Shown here: piece by piece, positions 57,671 through 64,000 of the stretch | Layout: each line of letters opens with the position of its first letter | Position numbering within the stretch: the stretch's first letter is position 1 | NCBI GenBank assembly: GCA_028386065.3 | Contig: JAKUCV010005660.1 | Coordinates: 13,186-77,185, forward strand | Direction of reading: 5' to 3' | DNA: 64,000 bases | Source: Turnera subulata | Lineage: Eukaryota > Streptophyta > Magnoliopsida > Malpighiales > Passifloraceae | The notes under the pieces: generated by a model | Seen by the model: only the letters and a program-made list of their open reading frames with translations | Told to the model about the DNA's origin: nothing | Database searches by the model: none | Translations under genes and position numbers: made by a program

Positions 57671-58500
57671 CTTTTACCTGAACCTGAACAGAAAAACTGA
57701 ACCCCTTAAGCCTTCATTGCATCATAAACAAAAATATGAGTAAGCAAAGGGCTAATTAGGGCATAGTTTGATTCCACAACACAACAAGGTCAGGAAACGA
57801 CGTTGTTATTAGACACATAAAAAAATCGAGTAGGTGACAGAAAGTTGAGCATCTCCAGAAAGAGGTACAATACGTGACCAACTTATGAACACATTTTTTT
57901 TTTGAAAAAAAACACAAAAAAAAAAAGAAGCGGAGAAGAGGAAATAGCGGAAAACAAAATCGAAGTAAAATCCAAGAAAAATGCACACAGACTATAACAG
58001 AGAGAGCACAACCACGAATCGCTGAAGAAGGAAACACAAAAAACGAATCCCTAAAGTAAGAAAACACAAAAATAATTTCATAAACAAGTCAGTGAAGAAA
58101 AATGCGCTTGTTTTTGTATATATATACACTTACAAATACTCAAATACGAAATCACAACGCAGAAACGCCTAAAAACACATATATCTCTGCACACAAAGCC
58201 TTAGAGACCAATGTAGCGAAAAAAATTACTCAAACTAGCAAAAACAAACCTTATCCGAGAACGGAAACCATATAAGAGAGAGATTCGAAGAGAAACGCCA
58301 AACGGCGACACGAATCACCAAAACGGGAAACGCAAGAAGCAAAGAGCGAGATAGGGGAAAATGCGAGAAAGGAAAGAGAATAAAGGAGATACAGGAGCGA
58401 ATTTGGAGAAGATCATACCTGTTTAGGGTTAGTAGAAGCGGAGAGCCGAGGAGAGAAAGCTCTGTCTATTGTGTTCTTTGGCCTTCCTCTCCCAGCGAGC
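57671..58500 (-). promoter_or_regulatory. 5' leader of the Argonaute gene with a probable leader intron
   Basis: On the minus strand a CCCTAAACAG|GTATGATC donor at 58419/58418 and a CTGTTCAG acceptor near 57684 suggest a non-coding first exon and a leader intron of about 735 bp. The exon end carries a telo-box-like AACCCTAAA. No TATA box was fixed. Confidence 0.5.
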
Positions 58501-59820
58501 AGAAAAGTGTGTGAGGACTGAGGAGAATGGAGGGAACTACTGGCCCTTTTGTTTTGGTGTATTTACTGCTGTTGCTTGTATTTACCTCGCGGCCAAGTAG
58601 AGAAAAACAAACGATACTGTGACCCGTAGTTCAACGAAATTTCTATGGTAGGTCACTCACAGCCGTCGATCAATGAATTCGGGGATGGTATTTGTTTCTG
58701 TGACCTTTGATCTTTTTATAAAAGAAGGGGAGGGATTGGATGTAGATAGGCCATTTTGGACCGCGTCGCAGATAATAATTACGCAAGCCGTTTTCATTTT
58801 GCGTGCTTCCCCGTGTGTCCACTGTGTACGAATACAACTGAAAAGGCGCGGCATAAGAGACAAAACATACACTAAAACGTTGCCTCAGGTAGAAAATGTT
58901 GAGAAAATGTAGTGAGCTGTTAGGATTGGAAATTTGGAATAAACAAAATTCCATTAGAAAAGTTTTCTATTTGGATTAACGCCAAGAATTCCCGTTGACA
59001 AATAACTATGCTTCCTTGACTACTTAGTAATTACAGAGTATCGCCTAATAAGTATATAGTAATTTGAAGTTTTGGAGAAACTTGTGACGGGTTCATTTTA
59101 TCTAATCACAAATGCTTGTTTACTGAACTAAAATTCTTTAGTTATGAAATTGCTGCTTTAGGGAAAGAATCTACCATAGTACCATTCCCAACAGAGCACC
59201 ACACTTGGTCAGTGTGATCATCTGCATCGATTTTGTGTCACGCAATTAGATAGATGTAAAATTAGGCAGCGAAAATATAGTTGGTACGTAACATGCCAGC
59301 TCCTCCTTATGTTGGTGTGATACGACTTGCTTTGCCTTTTATCAAGAAAAAGTGGAAAACTTATCCTGCGTTTTCATTAATTAAAAGCGAGCATTTGAAT
59401 TTTGAAATCTGTTTAAATCACTGGACATTAATTATAAGTTCGGTCTAGTGAAGAGTGCTGGCTATGCCCCCTTGCTTGTAATGGCAAAAGACCTGCAAAG
59501 TTATGAACTTTTTTTTTTTTTGTTATGTTGGAGTGTTTGCAGAGATAAATAACAAATACGTCAGGGGCATTAAAGTCTTTTTAACTGGCCTACACTGAGG
59601 TCTGAGGGTGGCTAGATGAGCATCTTTCTCGCAGGCCAAAGTTCTACTGCCAATCAGAGAAGAAAACGGGTGTAACTGTCGCTTTTTCATTTTGCGCGTG
59701 ATTACCTTCTTTGTTGAGGTATATTTTGCGTAGAGACATGGATGAGAGTCTGAGAGTATTGAATTAAATATAATAGAATGCCATTCACTACCATCACAAA
59801 TATAAAATGCCAAAACGGGT
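58501..59820. other. Intergenic DNA upstream of the Argonaute gene
   Basis: Contains the Argonaute promoter. No gene is supported; open frames at 58657-58954 and 59523-59899 show no motifs. Confidence 0.5.
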
Positions 59821-59821
59821 C

Positions 59822-59838
59822 CTGCTGGACTGATTCCT
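59822..59838 (+). repeat. Left 17-bp direct repeat flanking the tRNA segment
   Basis: CTGCTGGACTGATTCCT. The same 17 bases are rebuilt on the other side if the hAT element and one copy of its 8-bp duplication are removed (59932-59940 joined to 62470 onward). Confidence 0.85.
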
Positions 59839-59842
59839 CAAA

Positions 59843-59924
59843 CGTCGCCTGAGAGATTCGAACTCTCGCGGGGAAACTCCATGTACTTAGCAGGCACACG
59901 CCTTAACCACTCGGCCAAAGCGAC
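59843..59924 (-). tRNA. tRNA-Ser (anticodon GCT)
   Basis: 82 nt including a G discriminator base, no intron. The acceptor stem pairs GTCGC(T) with (A)GGCGAC. The D-arm has GGCCGAGTGGTTAAGGC, the B-box is GGTTCGA-like (AGTTCGAATCT), and a long class II variable arm is present. The anticodon loop CTGCTAAGT gives GCT, reading AGC/AGU serine codons. Stems look intact. Only TTT follows the 3' end on the minus strand, a weak Pol III terminator. Confidence 0.93.
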
Positions 59925-59940
59925 GCTGTATCTGCTGGAC

Positions 59941-62461
59941 TAGGGGTGTAAACGAGTAGAGCTACTCGCGAGCTACTCGGGATCGGTTCGGCGGATACTC
60001 GAATTCGACTCGTGTTTATCGAGCTCGAGTCGAGCTCGAGTCGAGCTTGGAGGGTTATCGAGCCGAGCTCGAGCTTACCAGTACTCGGCTCTTAAAGCTC
60101 GCGAGCCTTATCGAGCTTTGCTCTAATAATAGGACTTAGGCTGATTGGGCTTATAAATACTGCTTTGGGCCATATATTTTAGAAAAAAATTGGTCCATGT
60201 GTTTTTTAAGCCAAAAAAATAAATGAATGTTAAAAATAGAAATAAAATAAATTAAACACAATGGGCTTTTAGTTTACAACAGAAAAAAGAAAGGAAAGAA
60301 ACTAAATTCGTGGTGGCTATAAACGAAAAAAACCCTAATTCCATGCTGTGAATCCCTAATTTTTTTCCACCTTCCACGCCGAACACGGTCACCCACTCGT
60401 TAAACACTACAGCCTACCACCGCATCTCCTTCTCCCTCCTCACAAAATCTCCCTCTTATGCTCTAAAATCAAGACCTGAGATTCGTTCCAATGAAGTCAA
60501 CGCCGAGGGCGACGAACTGAGGAGCAATAACTCACAACTCTCTCTACTCTTCTTTGATCCAGCCTCCGATTTGTTAATTTAAGGAACCCAAATTGTCGTT
60601 GCCCTTGTGTTAAGGCGTTATACTTGTTTTGTATGGTGTTGTCGCATCGGATTTGGGTGCTTTGCTGTGTAGTCTAGTGGCCGATTGGGGAGTTGCTGGA
60701 TCTCATGCCCAGATTCCGGCGAGACAGTGAACTCCTAGGCAACATAGGCAACTCCGAGGTCAGACTCAGAGTCCTTTCTCGTGTTTGATTTTTGAACTTT
60801 GTCTTGCACGCAACATAGCCGGAGACTCTCGTCTCATGCCCTTTAAAGCCTTTGCCGTCGCATCCCTCTTTGTCGGTTCCGCCGCCTCGGCCTCCGTAGC
60901 TGGACTTCAAGCCTCCGGCATCCACAAGGTCCTTTAAAAAACTTTGATTCTCTCACTCTCTCTTTATTTTTTATGTTTACTTCAGTGAAAGTTGACTATT
61001 AATCAGATAACATATGTACAAGTGAGTTGCGGGGTTTGTTTCTGCTTCACTGTCTGAATTCACGAGCTTTTGCAGGTAGAGGACCTAATGGAGGTGGGTG
61101 CAAATATAAGGACTGGGCTTGGTATTCCTCCAAGGATTCAAAAGGAGTAAGTGCTCTCCTCCTTGCTATTGTTTTCTGTTTATCGTACTATGGCCCTTTC
61201 CATTAGATTTATTCTGTATCTTATCTATATTTGGTTTGTAAGCTTATTGTTCTTTACGATTCTTGCCATTAGCTTATTGTTATTTTGGCTAGTGAACTGT
61301 AAGCCCATGAAGAGTTGTCAACTATGTTGGGGATGTAGGCAATCTCACACCTCACAAGGTTCATTTTCAAAAGCACAGGTTTTTCAATGCCATGTGTGCT
61401 GCAATGTAATTTATAGATGTTTATACAATGTAGTTGGGTGAATTTTGTTCGTTATGTTCTTTAGAAGCATAGACAATAATGTATGAGATCAACTATAAAA
61501 AGGCAAACCATGCAGGATAGATATGGTTTGATAACTGTCGTGGATTTCCTTCTCATGAAGTTTCTGGGTAGGTAAAGAGCCAAGTTTCTTCAAAGAATAA
61601 GAAGGCAACAAGTTCCCCGTTTCAGTATTCATCCTATTCAGAAAACATGGATGCATTGTTGGATGAGAACAATGAAGAATGGATAGAGTCCTGTGTACGC
61701 TTGTGTTTTTGCAGCTTTAGGGAATAATGATATTGGAATAAGGCTGCTCTTTGTGTGTGTGCATCTGATTTTGGATTGTATAGATGGTAGAAAATTTAAT
61801 CCTGGTTGTCAACTGTATTGCTTGTGGATGTAATGAGTTTGTAACTAGTCCTGTGCTTTGATCTTGTTGATTTTCTTGCTCTGCTACCTGTTCTCAAAGG
61901 GCACTGTTGGTATTATATGATTTCTGGGGCATTTCCAGTGAGAGGGGAGCTATTATGATGCATTAGTATCTTTAGAGGGCGTTCTTACTTCACCTCAAAA
62001 GTAAAGCAGGAGGGTAAATAAGCATTCTGCATTTCATGTGCCTACGGTCTGTTGAGAACTTTATATCTACTAATCTGAGTATGACTAGTCAAAGTTAATG
62101 AGATCCTATAAATTGAAATTTTTGCAGAAATTTTTTGCTCATCTTTCATTAAGTGTTGGAGTGTTTAAAATTTTGGATTTGTCTATTTTAACATTAATCG
62201 AGCTTAAACGAGCTTAAACGAGCTTGCGTTAACGAGCTCTAACGAGCTGAGATCTAGCTACCGAAGCAAACCACTACTTAACGAGCCTTAACGAGCTTTA
62301 ACGAGCCGAGCTCGAGTATTGGCAAAATCTAACGAGCTCGAGCTCGAGTTCAAATATACAAGCTCGATCGAGCTCGAGCTCGAGCTCGAGCTTGGGATTC
62401 CTTAACGAGCTCGAGTCGAGCAAGGCACTACTCGGCTCGACTCGGCTCGTTTACACCCCTA
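59941..62461. mobile_element. hAT-type element carrying a host gene (Pack-hAT)
   Basis: Perfect 16-bp terminal inverted repeats TAGGGGTGTAAACGAG, flanked by an 8-bp target-site duplication TGCTGGAC (59933-59940 and 62462-62469). Subterminal 170-270 bp at both ends are dense in GAGCTCGAGC, AACGAGCT and TCGAGCC motifs in opposite orientations, typical of non-autonomous hAT elements. No transposase is present. The interior instead carries promoter-like, exon and intron sequence of a small gene (60836-61150) plus about 1 kb more that looks like its 3' region, including a TTTCTTCAAAGAATAAGAAG exon-like patch near 61586. Confidence 0.85.
60836..61150 (+). CDS. Small two-exon gene inside the hAT element, 55 aa
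   Basis: Exon 1 is 60836-60928 (CACAAG|GTCCTT) and exon 2 is 61076-61150 (TTTTGCAG|GTAGAG to TAA), giving 55 residues. The N-terminal part is hydrophobic (AFAVASLFVGSAASASVAGL) and could be a membrane anchor or organelle/secretory signal. The rest includes GIHKVEDLMEVGANIRTGLG and ends GIPPRIQKE. It looks like a conserved plant small protein, but I cannot name it. Intact splice sites, frame and codon usage indicate DNA-level capture of a working gene, or the gene itself trapped between hAT ends. AAACCCTAA (telo box) at 60333 and a CT-rich leader lie upstream. Confidence 0.55.
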
Positions 62462-62469
62462 TGCTGGAC

Positions 62470-63569
62470 TGATTCCTAGTTGTTCAATATCTCCTCCAAT
62501 AGATTACAAATCAATAGAGGTCAATTTTGTTTTAGCAGTGGTTCTATACACATGTCAAGCATTTTTTAATTCTGTACAAAATTTAGAATTCTCTGGAGAA
62601 GTGTCTTCCTCCCCGTTGATGTACAAGATTATTGTAGAGAGATACTAGCTTGTTATGAACCAAAAGAAAATTTAAATATACATTAAAGTGAAATTCAAAA
62701 TTTTCCGAACTAGTAAGCTCAATTGTTCTAAAGTGTGTTATTCCAAAACAATATAAACGTTTATATCCCCATCTTGGATCATGACTTGGAACCTATTTTT
62801 AGTTGTTAGTATGAGTTGATTTTTTGATATCTGGTTTAAGTCGATTGTTTTGTAACAGAATCGATAAATATTGGGGCAGGCAACTGGATCGTACTTAAAA
62901 TTTGAGGGAACTGGTTAATTTGATCTAGAAACACTGTCCAACTCCTTACAAAATCTTATAAGGCTCCGTTTGGTTTGGGGGTTGCGCGGGGTAGGGTTTG
63001 GGTTCCGAACCCCAACCCCCAGGGTTGGGGTTGGGGTTGGGTTTGGGTTTTAAACCCAGGCCATGCTGTTTGGTTTAGGGGTTGGATTTCAACATGGGTT
63101 TGGGCTGGGTTTCGAAATAGGTGTTTGGTTGGAGGGTTGGGTTTAGATTGGGTTTAATAATTTGACTAGATTGCCCTTAATACAGTAGAATGAAATTCTA
63201 AGTATAAAAATATGTTTTTCTCGAATCATACATGTAAATTTATATTTGATTCATAAAAACACGTTTTTTCCCGAGTGATAACGTGCAAATATATATAATT
63301 CTGAATTTTTTTTATTAATTTTTTCTTTTGCTTTTTCAAAAGTGAAGATTTTTTTTTTTGAATCAGTCATATTCATATTAATACTTGTTATATTACTCCT
63401 GATAACATTCATGGTTTATCACACACATTGTCAATCCACCAAAGGTTAAAACATCTAGTACATAGATATTGTCCGTAAAAAATACAAAAGACAAGTTCGA
63501 TATTGTATTCACCACATTGTCATCAAATAGTACTACCTTCAACATTTAACATCCACGGCAACATATAAA
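62470..63569. other. Intergenic DNA with a G-rich tract
   Basis: No gene. A block at about 62962-63160 is built of GGGGTT, GGGTTT and GGTTTGGG repeats, beginning GGCTCCGTTTGGTTT, a common start of plant transposon-derived repeats. A second CATGCTGTTTGGTTTAGGGG follows at 63063. TIR partners were not found. Confidence 0.45.
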
Positions 63570-63950
63570 TTACACATTGTTGACCCATTTCGTAAGGATC
63601 ATGGCCATGAAGAAACCAATAAAAATACCAATAACAACATAGCGTGTTGGAGCAACAACTGCCTGGTTGGCGGGCGGGAAGGTTCTTGCACGATCACTTT
63701 GCTCGGCAATGGGCTCCATAATAGCATATTCGGTAGCAGAATTACTTTGCTCGGCTCCGGCTTTTTCAAAGTGTTCGCGAGCCCACCTCTCCTCACTCAT
63801 CACATAAGCAACCTTTGCTTCGTCGTACGTTTTGTAGCCTTTGAATGTGGCATTCGGGTACCCATCTACGGCCAATTTAACCGATGGCCAATCGTCATAT
63901 ATGCCATTACGACGCCCGTTGAAAACCACATAAAAATTGTACTTTCCCAT
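63570..63950 (-). CDS. Viroplasmin/RNase H1 N-terminal-type protein with C-terminal membrane anchor
   Basis: 126 residues from the ATG giving MGKYNFYVVFNG. Residues about 3-47 match the viroplasmin (caulimovirus P6-type) / RNase H1 N-terminal fold: KYNFYVVFNGRRNGIYDDW, then VDGYPNATFKGYKTYDEAKVAY. In RNase H1 this domain binds RNA/DNA hybrids. No RNase H catalytic domain follows. The middle is hydrophilic, and residues about 104-122 (YVVIGIFIGFFMAMILTKW) form one membrane span ending five residues before the stop, like a tail anchor. The ATG lies 10 bases after a TTTGTAG acceptor-like site, so a 5' leader intron, or a missing upstream exon beyond the window, is possible. Confidence 0.65.
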   Translation of the reverse strand: MGKYNFYVVFNGRRNGIYDDWPSVKLAVDGYPNATFKGYKTYDEAKVAYVMSEERWAREHFEKAGAEQSNSATEYAIMEPIAEQSDRARTFPPANQAVVAPTRYVVIGIFIGFFMAMILTKWVNNV

Positions 63951-64000
63951 GGCACAACACCTACAAAGAAAACACAAAATATCCAAATTATTCGGCCATC

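Noticed and set aside
62995..63120. Possible interstitial telomeric repeat
   Set aside because: Units are GGGGTT/GGGTTT in irregular order, not the plant TTTAGGG repeat.
1..64000. CRISPR arrays, bacterial operons or organelle DNA insertions
   Set aside because: No evenly spaced direct repeats with unique spacers and no plastid or mitochondrial gene blocks were seen; the genes have spliceosomal introns.

Overview
The window is nuclear DNA from a flowering plant, most likely a eudicot. The evidence is multi-exon genes with GT-AG introns, AT-rich intergenic DNA, plant-specific families (an AP2/ERF repressor with an EAR motif, an AGO4/6-clade Argonaute, a plant five-finger CCCH protein) and plant transposons of several classes. 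I cannot name the species. Intron-exon structures were worked out by hand from splice sites and checked by reading-frame arithmetic. No homology search was run, so family names rest on recognised motifs.

Layout. Bases 1-8.2 kb are a repeat block. It holds a gag-pol-less Ty3/gypsy-like element carrying two antisense ORFs, each with a TATA-like box upstream. Next comes a 1.8-kb near-perfect palindrome made of two inverted LTR-like arms, then an AT-rich Helitron remnant ending in a hairpin plus CTAG. Bases 8.3-8.7 kb hold a broken exon pair resembling S-allantoin synthase (TTL). A 79-codon orphan gene with a TATA box lies at 9.5 kb. Bases 10-23 kb hold a tandem array of four complete nine-exon acid lipase genes, all on the minus strand, plus a truncated two-exon relative. 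Then come a five-exon gene for a small probable mitochondrial membrane protein (23.8-26.5 kb), an intronless ERF repressor (29.1-29.8 kb) and a seven-exon five-CCCH zinc-finger gene (33.7-38.0 kb).

Bases 40.6-46.6 kb hold a tandem 334-bp duplication whose second unit took a very young Ty1/copia element (identical 224-bp LTRs, one nonsense codon) and a 373-bp hAT MITE. Bases 51.3-57.7 kb hold a 22-exon Argonaute, closest in my judgement to AGO6, with a 5'-truncated LINE lodged in intron 17. A tRNA-Ser(GCT) gene at 59.9 kb sits beside a 2.5-kb hAT-type element that carries a small two-exon host-like gene (a Pack-hAT). A gene for a viroplasmin/RNase H1 N-terminal-type protein with a C-terminal membrane anchor closes the window.

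The host genes do not form a pathway. The array of secreted lipases is a local duplication cluster, and the AGO6-like gene belongs to RNA-directed DNA methylation. The richest material for new biology is the mobile DNA: antisense genes inside a retroelement, a natural long hairpin, gene capture by a hAT element, and a tRNA cassette flanked by 17-bp direct repeats.
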